Origin: an uncultured Eubacteriales bacterium
GTDB taxonomy: Bacteria > Bacillota > Clostridia > Christensenellales > QALW01
DNA: 64,000 nucleotides
Direction of reading: 5' to 3'
Assembly (NCBI GenBank): GCA_900547955.1
Contig: URIR01000001.1
Coordinates: forward strand, 60,090 to 124,089
Shown here: one piece after another, positions 18,172 to 26,234 of the stretch
How positions within the stretch are numbered: the stretch's first letter is position 1
How the letters are laid out: the number at the start of each line of letters is the position of its first letter
Made by a program: the position numbers and the translations under genes
The notes under the pieces: generated by a model
What the model was told of the DNA's origin: nothing
Seen by the model: the letters and a program-made list of their open reading frames with translations, nothing else
The model's database searches: none

Positions 18172-18870
18172 TTGTCGGCAATTCTGGAATGCGTTAATTT
18201 GACTAAGAATTTCGGCAGCCTGGCGGCTGTCAGCAATCTTAATCTTAAATTGAAAAGCGGCCGGATTATAGGGCTTTTGGGTCCGAACGGCAGCGGCAAA
18301 ACTACTTTAATTAAAATGACGGCAGGGCTGCTTGCGCCTAACGGAGGCAGCCTGCTTATAAACGGCATGGAGCCGGGCGTTGAGACTAAGAAAATCGTCA
18401 GCTATCTGCCTGAACGGACATACTTTAATAATTCTATGAAGGTTTCGGAAATACTGCGGTTCTTCAGCGATTTTTATGAGGATTTTGACAGAGTTAAGGC
18501 GGAGGATATGCTTAAGCGGCTGGATGTAGCCCCCTCGCTTAAATTTAAAGCGCTTTCAAAGGGGACTAAGGAAAAGGTGCAGCTTGTAATGGTCATGGCG
18601 CGCAGGGCTAAATTATATCTTTTAGACGAGCCTATAGGCGGAGTAGATCCGGCGGCAAGGGAATATATCCTGGATACGGTAATTTCTAATTATTCTGAGG
18701 GTGCTTCGGTTATTATCTCCACTCATTTGATTTCAGACGTCGAGCGGGTGCTGGACGATTTTGTATTCATTAAATACGGACAGCTTGTTATGCAGGGAAG
18801 CGTGTCTCAGGTGCGCTCCGAGCAGGGCAAGAGCCTGGACGAATTATTCAGGGAGGTATTCAGATGTTAG
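18172..18870 (+). CDS. ABC transporter ATP-binding protein (ABC-2 type)
   Basis: Start is TTG at 18172 (MSAILECVNL), nine bases after AAAAGGAG; an in-frame TTG at 18163 directly abuts that ribosome site and is less likely. 232 residues: Walker A GPNGSGKTT (about 37-45), signature LSKGTKEKV (about 128), Walker B LYLLDEP (about 149) and the switch histidine in STHL. It pairs with the following permease, whose start overlaps its end. The substrate is unknown; the small EcsA/YtrB-like format suggests an exporter of a peptide or lipid. Confidence 0.9.
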   Translation: MSAILECVNLTKNFGSLAAVSNLNLKLKSGRIIGLLGPNGSGKTTLIKMTAGLLAPNGGSLLINGMEPGVETKKIVSYLPERTYFNNSMKVSEILRFFSDFYEDFDRVKAEDMLKRLDVAPSLKFKALSKGTKEKVQLVMVMARRAKLYLLDEPIGGVDPAAREYILDTVISNYSEGASVIISTHLISDVERVLDDFVFIKYGQLVMQGSVSQVRSEQGKSLDELFREVFRC

Positions 18871-19688
18871 GCAAGCTTATTAAATATGAATTTAAGGCGC
18901 TGTATAAAAAAATTCTGCTCTGCGTTGTCGGCGGTCTGCTGATTTCGCTGCTGACCCTGCTGCTGTTTCAATTAGCCGTCGCTTCAAACGGAAATAATTT
19001 TATGCTTCAGCTTTTTTGGAGCAGCGGTATGATTTTTACCATTCTTGCGCTGGCGGCGGTAGGCATTCTGACGCTGGTATTTATCATACAGCGCTTTTAT
19101 ACCAATCTTTATAAGGATGAGGGCTATCTTTCCTTTACGCTGCCTGTTACGCCCTCGGAGCATCTTTGGGCCAAGCTTATTTCCGGCGTGATTTGGACAA
19201 TCATTTCGGCTTTAGGAGTTATAGCCTCTTTCGGAATTTTGTTTGGAGGGATAATTGATGCTGCGGGTCATTATGCGGGAGAAAATTTCTTTTCGTATAT
19301 AATAACTTCTATAGAATACGCTTTTTCAACTATAGGCATTCAGCCTGGGCTGTTTATGGCCGAATTAATTATCAGCGCGCTTATAAGTCTTTTTGCCAAT
19401 TTGGCGTTAATATATTTATGCATAACTCTGGGCAGCGCAATTGCGGCAAAGCATAAGGTTGTTATAGCTATATTGCTGTATTTTGGCGTTACCATGGCTA
19501 TCTCCTGGATTACCGGCTTAGTGAATATTATTGTTGCTGGTTTTGCGGGCGAGAGCCTGCTTAATATGGATGCGGGGGATATTTATCATATTGTTACTAT
19601 CGTCAATTCCCTGCTTTATGTCTGCATTTTCGGCGCGGCCTTTGGTATATGCAGGAGCATTATGACTAAACGGCTTAATTTAGAATAG
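18864..19688 (+). CDS. ABC-2 type transporter permease
   Basis: 274 residues with about six hydrophobic spans (near 17-40, 55-75, 105-130, 170-195, 208-230 and 245-265). Its ATG overlaps the end of the ATPase gene by seven bases and uses GGGAGG inside that gene, so the two proteins are made together. The N-terminal MLGKLIKYEFKALYKK is typical of ABC-2 half transporters. Confidence 0.85.
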   Translation: MLGKLIKYEFKALYKKILLCVVGGLLISLLTLLLFQLAVASNGNNFMLQLFWSSGMIFTILALAAVGILTLVFIIQRFYTNLYKDEGYLSFTLPVTPSEHLWAKLISGVIWTIISALGVIASFGILFGGIIDAAGHYAGENFFSYIITSIEYAFSTIGIQPGLFMAELIISALISLFANLALIYLCITLGSAIAAKHKVVIAILLYFGVTMAISWITGLVNIIVAGFAGESLLNMDAGDIYHIVTIVNSLLYVCIFGAAFGICRSIMTKRLNLE

Positions 19689-19704
19689 CATGCGTGTTTT
19701 ACTG

Positions 19705-19735
19705 CCTGCCGCGCTTTTATGGCGGCAGGTTTTTT
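19705..19735 (+). terminator. Terminator of the ABC exporter operon
   Basis: CCTGCCGC and GCGGCAGG form an eight-bp stem, followed by six T. Confidence 0.85.
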
Positions 19736-19806
19736 AAGGCGCGGTGGGAGTTTGTATTTATAAACAGTAAGAGCTATTTAAAGCTTTTTAATTGCGAGGG
19801 GATTGA

Positions 19807-20043
19807 ATGCTTTTAAAAGATGCGCGCGTGGGTTGCGCTTATATAGTAGAAAAAATCAGCCTGCCCTTTGAAATGGAACGCCGGTTGGAGGCTTTGGGAA
19901 TGACTAAAAGAACTCGCGTTTCAGTTTTAAACCGTAAAGGAAAGGGCATTCTTATTATCAAGCTGCGGGGCACCCGTTTTGCTTTGGGATATAATATTAC
20001 GAAAAATATTGAAGTGAAGGAAGACGGGGAAAATGAACAATGA
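19807..20043 (+). CDS. feoA: Ferrous iron transport protein A
   Basis: 78 residues, an SH3-like FeoA domain with GCAYIVEKI, LEALGMTKRTRVSVL and FALGYNITKNIEV. It helps the FeoB transporter. GAGGGG precedes the ATG. The end overlaps the feoB start by 11 bases. I could not pick out a Fur or DtxR operator upstream. Confidence 0.92.
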   Translation: MLLKDARVGCAYIVEKISLPFEMERRLEALGMTKRTRVSVLNRKGKGILIIKLRGTRFALGYNITKNIEVKEDGENEQ

Positions 20044-22075
20044 AATGACCATAGGCTTCATAGGTAACCCAAACTGCGGTAAAACAACGCTGTTTAATGC
20101 TTATACCGGAGCTAATTTAAAGGTGGCCAACTGGCCTGGCGTGACTGTGGAAAAGGTGGAGGGCGCTATTAAGGACCACGGTCTTAATATACATCTGGTG
20201 GATTTGCCCGGCACGTACAGCCTTACCTCATATACTATGGAGGAAACTGTTTCCAGGCAGTTTATTTTGAGCGACGAAGTGGACGTAATGATAAACGTGG
20301 CGGACGCTTCGGCTCTTGAGCGCAGCCTATATCTGACGCTTCAGCTTTTGGAGCTGGGAAAGCCGGTAGTGCTGGCGCTGAACATGATGGATATTGTGGA
20401 AAAGCGGGGTATGGAAATAGATATGCACCGTCTGCCCGAAATGCTTGGTATTCCGGTTATCCCGGTTTCGGCGCGCAAGCGCAGGGGCCTGGACGCTTTG
20501 CTGCACGCTGCGGCTCATCATAGGCAAAGCGCCAGTCCGGACGTTTTGATACATGAGCATAAGGAAATATCCCGTCACCGGCACGACCATCATTCTGAAT
20601 ATGCCATGGTATATTCGGATGATATTGAGGATAGGATAGATAAAATAATTCCTGAGCTTAAAAGGCTATATCCCGGCCTGGATAATCTGCGCTGGCATGC
20701 TATAAAGCTGCTGGAGGGGGATAAGGAAATAACTGAAAAATATCCTGTTAAGCTGCCCGAGGTGCTTGACCGCAGCTATGAATCGGATATTATCAATCAA
20801 AAATATGATTTTATAGCTGAAATAATTGACGAGGTAGTGCTGCATAAGCAGAAGCAGGATATTTTTACCGAGCGGGTGGACAAGCTTTTAACCAGCAGGA
20901 TTTGGAGCATACCCATTTTTCTGCTGATAATGGCCGTTACTTTCTTCCTCACTTTTACAGTAGGGGACTGGATTAAGGGCTTTTTTGAATTGGGGGTAGG
21001 CTGGCTGTCAGACGCAGCCGCTTCAGGATTGGCTGCAATCAATGCAGGAGAGGTTATTTCTTCTCTGGTTGTGGACGGAATTATTGCGGGCGTAGGCACA
21101 ATTATCACCTTTCTGCCTAATATTCTTATACTTTTTCTATGCCTGGCTCTTTTGGAGGACAGCGGTTATATGGCCAGAGTGGCATATGTTATGGAAGGTA
21201 TCATGAGTAAGCTGGGCCTTTCGGGAAAGGCGTTTATACCCATGCTTCTGGGCTTTGGCTGTACTGTTCCAGCAATTATGGCTTCCAGGGCTTTGGAAAG
21301 CAAAAGGGACAGATTTAAGGTAATGCTGGTGACTCCCTTTATGAGCTGCAACGCCAGACTGACTATCTATATTCTTTTTGCGGAAATGTTTTTTGCCCAG
21401 AACGCTATGCTGGTGGCTTATTCAATGTACCTGATAGGCATTGTAGTGGCTATTCTGGTATCGGCGGTAATACATCTGTTAGACAGAAAAAAGAGCGTCA
21501 ATTACCTTATGATTGAGCTTCCAGAATATAAGCTGCCCGATATGAGAACGGTAGCTATATATGTATGGGAAAAGATAAAGGACTATTTAGAAAAAGCGGG
21601 CACTACTATTTTTCTTGCGACGCTTGTAATCTGGGCGCTGCTTAATTTCGGGCCGCATGGCTTTGCCGGAGATATGACAGAGAGCTTTGGGGCGGCTGTA
21701 GGCAGATGGATGACTCCGTTCTTTGCTCCTATTGGATTGGGCTTCTGGCAGATAACCGTGGCGCTTATTGCGGGTATTTCGGCTAAGGAGGTTGTGGTAT
21801 CAAGCTGCGCGGTGCTTTTCGGCATAGTAAATGCCAGCTCTCCTGAGGGTATGACGGCGTTTTCAGCAGCGCTGCAGGGTATAGGCTTTAACTCGGTCAA
21901 CGCCTTCTGCCTTATGGTATTTTGTCTGCTTTATATTCCGTGCGCCGCGGCGCTGGCTGCTATCCGCAAGGAGTCGCATAGCTGGGCATGGATGGGATTT
22001 ACAGCGCTTTTCCAGCTTGCCGTAGCCTGGCTTGTTACTTTCGGCGTATATCATATAGCGCTGTTATTTGTATAA
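20033..22075 (+). CDS. feoB: Ferrous iron transport protein B (GTPase-coupled)
   Basis: 680 residues. The N-terminal G domain has GNPNCGKTT (11-19), DLPGTYSL and NMMD. A His-rich stretch (HEHKEISRHRHDHHSEY, about 182-198) follows; it is unusual and may hold metal at the cytoplasmic side. The rest is the Nucleoside-recognition/FeoB_C membrane region with the GFGCTVPAIMASR loop and about ten spans. It imports Fe(II), typical of anaerobes. It is translationally coupled to feoA. Confidence 0.96.
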   Translation: MNNEMTIGFIGNPNCGKTTLFNAYTGANLKVANWPGVTVEKVEGAIKDHGLNIHLVDLPGTYSLTSYTMEETVSRQFILSDEVDVMINVADASALERSLYLTLQLLELGKPVVLALNMMDIVEKRGMEIDMHRLPEMLGIPVIPVSARKRRGLDALLHAAAHHRQSASPDVLIHEHKEISRHRHDHHSEYAMVYSDDIEDRIDKIIPELKRLYPGLDNLRWHAIKLLEGDKEITEKYPVKLPEVLDRSYESDIINQKYDFIAEIIDEVVLHKQKQDIFTERVDKLLTSRIWSIPIFLLIMAVTFFLTFTVGDWIKGFFELGVGWLSDAAASGLAAINAGEVISSLVVDGIIAGVGTIITFLPNILILFLCLALLEDSGYMARVAYVMEGIMSKLGLSGKAFIPMLLGFGCTVPAIMASRALESKRDRFKVMLVTPFMSCNARLTIYILFAEMFFAQNAMLVAYSMYLIGIVVAILVSAVIHLLDRKKSVNYLMIELPEYKLPDMRTVAIYVWEKIKDYLEKAGTTIFLATLVIWALLNFGPHGFAGDMTESFGAAVGRWMTPFFAPIGLGFWQITVALIAGISAKEVVVSSCAVLFGIVNASSPEGMTAFSAALQGIGFNSVNAFCLMVFCLLYIPCAAALAAIRKESHSWAWMGFTALFQLAVAWLVTFGVYHIALLFV

Positions 22076-22099
22076 ATATTTGAGTTTCTGTAAGGGGGC

Positions 22100-22215
22100 A
22101 AACGGCGTTAGGCGTACATAGAGCCGGGCGGCACGGCGGAGAGACAAAAATGAAATTTTTAAACATTATGTCATTGCACGCTAACGCTGCCGTGCAGTTT
22201 TCTGCAAACTGAGGG
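22100..22215. repeat. Decayed fragment of the CCCTCAG/CTGAGGG MITE
   Basis: The right end CAAACTGAGGGTA (22205-22217) matches the intact copy, and GGCGTACATAGAGC followed by a CAAAAATGAAATTTT-like block matches its inner part in the same order. The other end is not recognisable. It fills the gap between feoB and the terminator of ilvE. Confidence 0.5.
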
Positions 22216-22230
22216 TATCCGGGCAAAATT

Positions 22231-22260
22231 AAAGGGACGGAAAAATTCCGTCCCTTTTAA
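22231..22260. terminator. Bidirectional terminator between feoB and ilvE
   Basis: AAAGGGACGGAA and TTCCGTCCCTTT form a 12-bp stem with a three-A loop, and A/T runs on both sides serve both convergent genes. Confidence 0.85.
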
Positions 22261-22272
22261 ATTATCTTGAAT

Positions 22273-23331
22273 TTAAAGCTTTACTACCCATCCAAACGGG
22301 TCGTCCAGGCGTCCGTATTGTATGCCTGTTATTTCGTCGTACATCATTTGAGCTATAGGACCTATCTGATTGTTGTTTATAACTATTTCCTTATCCTCCA
22401 TGCGCAGCATGCCGACAGGCGAAATAACCGCGGCCGTACCAGTACCGAAGCATTCGTTCAGGCGGCCTTCCTCGGAGGCCTTAAAAACTTCCGCTATGGG
22501 CAGCCTGCGTTCTTCCACTTTTAAGCCTTTGTACTTGGCGTATTTAATTACCGAATCCCTAGTTATGCCGCCTAGTATGCTTCCCTCCAGGGGCGGAGTT
22601 ATAAGCACATTATCTATTACAAAGAATATGTTCATGGAGCCGACTTCTTCGACGTATTTGCGCTCTACGCCGTCCAGCCAGAGCACCTGAGAATAGCCTA
22701 CCTCTTTTGCGTGCTCGCTGCCTATAAGGCTGGCGGCATAGTTGCCGGCGCATTTTGTAAAACCTGTGCCGCCGCGGACTGCCCGAACATATTCGTCCTC
22801 AACAAATATTTTGACAGGGTTAAGCCCTTCGGCATAATAAGGACCGACGGGGGAGAGGATGATATAGAAAAGGTATGTATTTGAAGCGCGTACTCCTAAA
22901 TGAGCGTCGGTGGCTATCATGGTCGGGCGGATATAAAGGGAAGTGTTGGGCGCGGTAGGAATCCAGTCCTGCTCGAGCCGTATAAGCTCCTCCAGACCTT
23001 GTACCGCTTGGTCTACATTTATGGGCGGTATGCATAGTCTTGCTCCCGAGCGGTTCATGCGCTCAAAATTGCTGCTGGGCCGGAATAAGCGTATTTGGCC
23101 GTCCTTGCCCTTATATGCCTTCATGCCTTCAAAAATGGCCTGTCCGTAATGCAGGGTCATGCAGGCGGGATCCAATTCCAAAGGCTGATAAGGAACAATG
23201 CGCATATCGTGCCAGCCTTGTTTGGGGGAATAATCCATCATAAGCATATGGTCGGTATAAACCTGTCCGAATCCAAGCTTATTTTCGTCCTTTGGCTTTT
23301 CCTTGAGCACAGTTGCTTTTTGAATTCTCAT
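22273..23331 (-). CDS. ilvE: Branched-chain amino acid aminotransferase
   Basis: 352 residues, a fold-type IV PLP enzyme of the longer BCAT form. The PLP lysine lies in GFTKCAGNYAAS (about 193). Other family segments are HYGQAIFEGMKAY, RPTMIATD, EEVGSMNIFFV and GTGTAAVISPV. It interconverts Val/Leu/Ile and their 2-oxo acids. GAGGTGAT precedes the ATG. I see no T-box in the short leader. Confidence 0.95.
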   Translation of the reverse strand: MRIQKATVLKEKPKDENKLGFGQVYTDHMLMMDYSPKQGWHDMRIVPYQPLELDPACMTLHYGQAIFEGMKAYKGKDGQIRLFRPSSNFERMNRSGARLCIPPINVDQAVQGLEELIRLEQDWIPTAPNTSLYIRPTMIATDAHLGVRASNTYLFYIILSPVGPYYAEGLNPVKIFVEDEYVRAVRGGTGFTKCAGNYAASLIGSEHAKEVGYSQVLWLDGVERKYVEEVGSMNIFFVIDNVLITPPLEGSILGGITRDSVIKYAKYKGLKVEERRLPIAEVFKASEEGRLNECFGTGTAAVISPVGMLRMEDKEIVINNNQIGPIAQMMYDEITGIQYGRLDDPFGWVVKL

Positions 23332-23350
23332 TATATATCACCTCAAAAAA

Positions 23351-23998
23351 TTATTTAATATCCGTTTGCCAAGGCATATAGCCTGCCTCGGATATGTTCA
23401 GATTTAAATGCCCGGAAAGATATTTATTGAGCTTTTCACGGGCGCTGGGAGCGTCTGCTTTTTTAACCAGCAGCTTTAGGCGCGGGCATTCAGCGTAAAG
23501 GGTATCTAATTGCTTGATAAAGCTGTTTTCAGGAAGAGAAAGCAGATATTTAAGCCTGTCCAGCTCCTTGTATTCTATTTTCAGTTCAAGCAATACGCTG
23601 TTATGCATCTGGCAAATACCGGCCTTTTCTACTGCTAAAGCTGCGGAATGAGCATATGCGCGTATCAATCCGGCGGCGCCAAGGAGTATGCCGCCGAAAT
23701 AACGGGTAACTACTATTATAGCCTGAGTAATTTCCTGACGGCGCATTACCTCCAGAATGGGCTTTCCTGCCGTTCCCTGAGGTTCTCCGTCATCGTTAAA
23801 GCGCGCGGTATTTCCCTGCGGGTCTAATATATACGCGCTGCAATGATGAGTTGCGTCTGGATAAGCCTTTTTTTGCTGCAGCAGAACTTCTTCTGCCTCC
23901 TCCTGGCTGGAGACGCGCTCGGCACGGGCTATAAAGCGGGATTTATTTATGATGTATTCGCTTGTTCCGCTGCTGAGAAAAGTGCGGTAGCTGTCCAT
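23351..23998 (-). CDS. yigZ: YigZ/IMPACT-family protein (UPF0029)
   Basis: 215 residues. The N-terminal UPF0029 domain has DDGEPQGTAGKPILEV and VTRYFGGILLGAAGLIRAYAHSA; a small ferredoxin-like C-terminal domain follows. The biochemical role is not settled in the family. Its ATG shares one base with the tyrS stop (TAATG), so it is coupled to tyrS. Confidence 0.92.
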   Translation of the reverse strand: MDSYRTFLSSGTSEYIINKSRFIARAERVSSQEEAEEVLLQQKKAYPDATHHCSAYILDPQGNTARFNDDGEPQGTAGKPILEVMRRQEITQAIIVVTRYFGGILLGAAGLIRAYAHSAALAVEKAGICQMHNSVLLELKIEYKELDRLKYLLSLPENSFIKQLDTLYAECPRLKLLVKKADAPSAREKLNKYLSGHLNLNISEAGYMPWQTDIK

Positions 23999-25221
23999 TA
24001 TTTTAATATAATTCGCAGATGCGCTTTTTTGCCTTTATGCAGAATGAACTGGCCTTCCTGCATGAATTGAGCGGGAATGCATTCGTCCACGTTTTGTATT
24101 TTAACGTCGTTAACCGAAACGCCTCCTCCTTCTATAAGCCGGCGCGCTTCGCTTTTGCTTTTTACCATCTGCGCCAGGCTGAGCGCGTCTACTACCTTTA
24201 AATTTTCGCCCGTCTCACTTCTGAGAAGCTCAAACGTGGGCATGTTATCCAAATTGCCTACGCCAAAAACCGCTTCGGCGGCGTTCTGCGCTTTTATGGC
24301 TTCTTCCCGGCCGTGTACTATAGAGCATACTTCAAAGGCCAGTCTGCGCTTAGCCATATTAATACGCTCGTCCTTATAGGCGCAAAGCTCGCTGATTTCC
24401 TCCAGAGGCAGGAAGGTCAAAAGCTTGAGGCATTTTTCCACATCTCGGTCGTCAGTATTACGCCAGTACTGATAAAAATCATAGGGCGAGGTCTTTTCGG
24501 GATCCAGCCATACCGCTCCGGCTTGGGTTTTTCCCATTTTACGGCCGTCCGAAGTAGTCAGCAGGGGAATAGTAAGAACATATGCGTCTTTATGTTCCTT
24601 GCGGCGTATTAAATCGGCTCCGGCCAGCATATTGGCCCATTGATCATCGCCGCCCATCTGCAATATGGCGCCCTGAGTTTTATTGAGTTTTAAGAAATCA
24701 TAGGCCTGGAGCAGCATATAATTAAATTCAAAGAATGTCAGCCCGCGCTCCATGCGCGCTTTGAAGCATTCGGCAGTCAGCATTTTATTTACTGAAAAAT
24801 GTACGCCGATATCCCTCATAAATTCAAGATAATTGATATTCAGCAGCCAGTCGGCATTGTTTACCATAAGCGCTTTATTATCTGAAAAATCTATAAAACG
24901 GGAAATTTGCTGCTTAAAGCGCTCGACGTTATTCTTAATGGCGTTGCCATCCAGCATTTGGCGCATATCAGTTCTGCCTGAAGGGTCGCCAATTATAACC
25001 GTACCGCCGCCCACCAGCACTATTGGCCTGTGGCCCGCGCGCTGCATATGAGCCAAAGCCATAAGCAGAACGAAATGTCCTACGTGAAGGCTGTCGGCCG
25101 TTGGGTCAAAACCTGAATAAAAGGTTACGCTTTGGCTGTCCAGCAATTTATATAGGTCCTCTTCAAACACCACCTGTTTAACAAATCCGCGGCTTCTGAG
25201 AGTATCCAAAACGTTTGCCAT
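23998..25221 (-). CDS. tyrS: Tyrosyl-tRNA synthetase
   Basis: The start is ATG at 25221 (MANVLDTL); AAGGAG lies eight bases upstream, whereas a GTG at 25228-25230 abuts it. 407 residues. Class I HIGH motif HVGH (46-49), the tyrosine pocket segment, the bacterial KMSKS form KMGKT (about 230) and a C-terminal S4 RNA-binding domain (about 345-407). The leader has no T-box (no specifier loop or GGTGGNACCGCG), unlike many Firmicute tyrS genes. Confidence 0.97.
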   Translation of the reverse strand: MANVLDTLRSRGFVKQVVFEEDLYKLLDSQSVTFYSGFDPTADSLHVGHFVLLMALAHMQRAGHRPIVLVGGGTVIIGDPSGRTDMRQMLDGNAIKNNVERFKQQISRFIDFSDNKALMVNNADWLLNINYLEFMRDIGVHFSVNKMLTAECFKARMERGLTFFEFNYMLLQAYDFLKLNKTQGAILQMGGDDQWANMLAGADLIRRKEHKDAYVLTIPLLTTSDGRKMGKTQAGAVWLDPEKTSPYDFYQYWRNTDDRDVEKCLKLLTFLPLEEISELCAYKDERINMAKRRLAFEVCSIVHGREEAIKAQNAAEAVFGVGNLDNMPTFELLRSETGENLKVVDALSLAQMVKSKSEARRLIEGGGVSVNDVKIQNVDECIPAQFMQEGQFILHKGKKAHLRIILK

Positions 25222-25293
25222 TATTTTCACTCCTTAAAAATTTGTTATTCTGCCGGCAGAACAGAATAAATCTTTTCTTTGTTAATTATTAAT

Positions 25294-25320
25294 ATTATAC
25301 CAACTTTAATATTTTAGCAA
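25294..25320 (-). promoter_or_regulatory. Candidate promoter of tyrS-yigZ
   Basis: On the minus strand TATAAT is perfect, and TTGCTA lies 15 bases upstream; the spacing is short. The remaining bases up to 25539 are AT-rich and show no gene or convincing signal apart from AAGGAG before the lipoprotein at 25540. Confidence 0.5.
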
Positions 25321-25539
25321 CTAATATTATGAAAAAATGCTCATGAAGCTTTAGTTTGCTGCGTATATCAATAAAAATTATAATTATTTCTGTATTTTTC
25401 GCCATAATAATATTGACGCTTTTTTATTTAAGGCATTGCCGTTATATGCGCAGTTCATTTTTATCTATTTGTGAAAAAGGAGAAAACGTTATTTACGGTA
25501 TGCTGGGAAATGCGTTAATAAAACAATAAGGAGTAATAT

Positions 25540-25821
25540 ATGAAAAAACTATTGATTGCCTGCGTTATTGCGGCGTCCTGCCTAATTCTTGGTTCATGTT
25601 CGGGCGAGGATATTTTGCCTTCGGCTTCGCCTAATGTTAACACACACACGGCCATGCCTGAGGAGACGAAGCATCCTGAAAGTACGCAGTCTGCTACGCA
25701 TATGTATTCGCCGCCGTATAATTCTATGTCTACCGGAACATTTGGCGCTACGCACAGCGCTGCGGACAGCGCGTCGGAGAATGCGTCTAGTCCTGAGAAC
25801 AGCCAAGCGGCTGAATCATAA
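25540..25821 (+). CDS. Small Ser/Thr-rich lipoprotein
   Basis: 93 residues: a lipoprotein signal with lipobox LGSC (Cys20), then a low-complexity tail rich in Ser, Thr, Ala, Pro and Glu with no domain. AAGGAG lies six bases before the ATG. It is presumably a surface-anchored linker-like protein of unknown role. A perfect 50-base palindrome follows 12 bases after the stop. Confidence 0.75.
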   Translation: MKKLLIACVIAASCLILGSCSGEDILPSASPNVNTHTAMPEETKHPESTQSATHMYSPPYNSMSTGTFGATHSAADSASENASSPENSQAAES

Positions 25822-25833
25822 GCTATTTTTTAA

Positions 25834-25883
25834 AAAATACTGCCGCGGGGAATGGATATATCCATTCCCCGCGGCAGTATTTT
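25834..25883. repeat. Perfect 50-base palindrome
   Basis: Two 25-base arms with no loop, centred on GGATATATCC, with a GC-rich body (CTGCCGCGGGG). It can act as a terminator for the lipoprotein gene (AAAATAC...GTATTTT ends), but it is much longer and more perfect than needed. It belongs with the hairpin cluster 41 bases downstream. Confidence 0.85.
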
Positions 25884-25923
25884 GGAGTAAAAATGTTTTA
25901 ATAAATAACTGAATAAGCGCGGG

Positions 25924-26034
25924 CTGCGCCCGGCCGTTAGGCCGGGCGCAGAGTCTCCCTATGGGCCGTAAAGCTCTGCTTTACGGCCCATAGGGAGACT
26001 CTGGCCTCGGACGCGCTTGCGCGTCCGAGGCCAG
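25924..26034. repeat. Triple-hairpin palindromic element (element A)
   Basis: Three perfect hairpins abut with no spacer: 25924-25951 (12-bp stem, loop GTTA), 25952-26000 (23-bp stem, loop TCT) and 26001-26034 (16-bp stem, loop TT). GC-rich in an AT-rich gap. Not protein-coding and no T-run. The first hairpin shares GGGCTGCGCCCGGCC with the element at 53.4 kb. It has no outer stem. Confidence 0.9.
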
Positions 26035-26107
26035 AAAAATAATAAGTGCATACTCTGCGGTTTTATAGGCTTACATAAAAAATTCACAATTAATTATTAC
26101 AAAACTA

Positions 26108-26136
26108 TTGCATTTTCATTTCACTCGTGTTATAAT
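26108..26136 (+). promoter_or_regulatory. Sigma-A-type promoter of the SleB-like hydrolase
   Basis: TTGCAT, 17 bases, TATAAT, about 100 bases before the start. It has the vegetative consensus rather than a sigma-G form. Confidence 0.75.
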
Positions 26137-26234
26137 GCACGCATAAATTAAAAAAAGAGGCATATTTATTGCCATATGGAAAGCAATTTGAAGCGCTCAA
26201 TATCTAGTCTGGGCGCGTTAAGGAGGCAAACCTG

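Noticed and set aside
19736..19806. Fur or DtxR operator before feoA
   Set aside because: No 19-bp inverted repeat near consensus could be identified; only AT-rich sequence.
25231..25320. T-box leader before tyrS
   Set aside because: No specifier loop, no GGTGGNACCGCG and no terminator in the short leader.
25594..25806. Arginine-rich open frame opposite the small lipoprotein
   Set aside because: An antisense shadow of a Ser/Thr/Ala-rich gene; the Arg-rich composition is what the complement of such codons gives.
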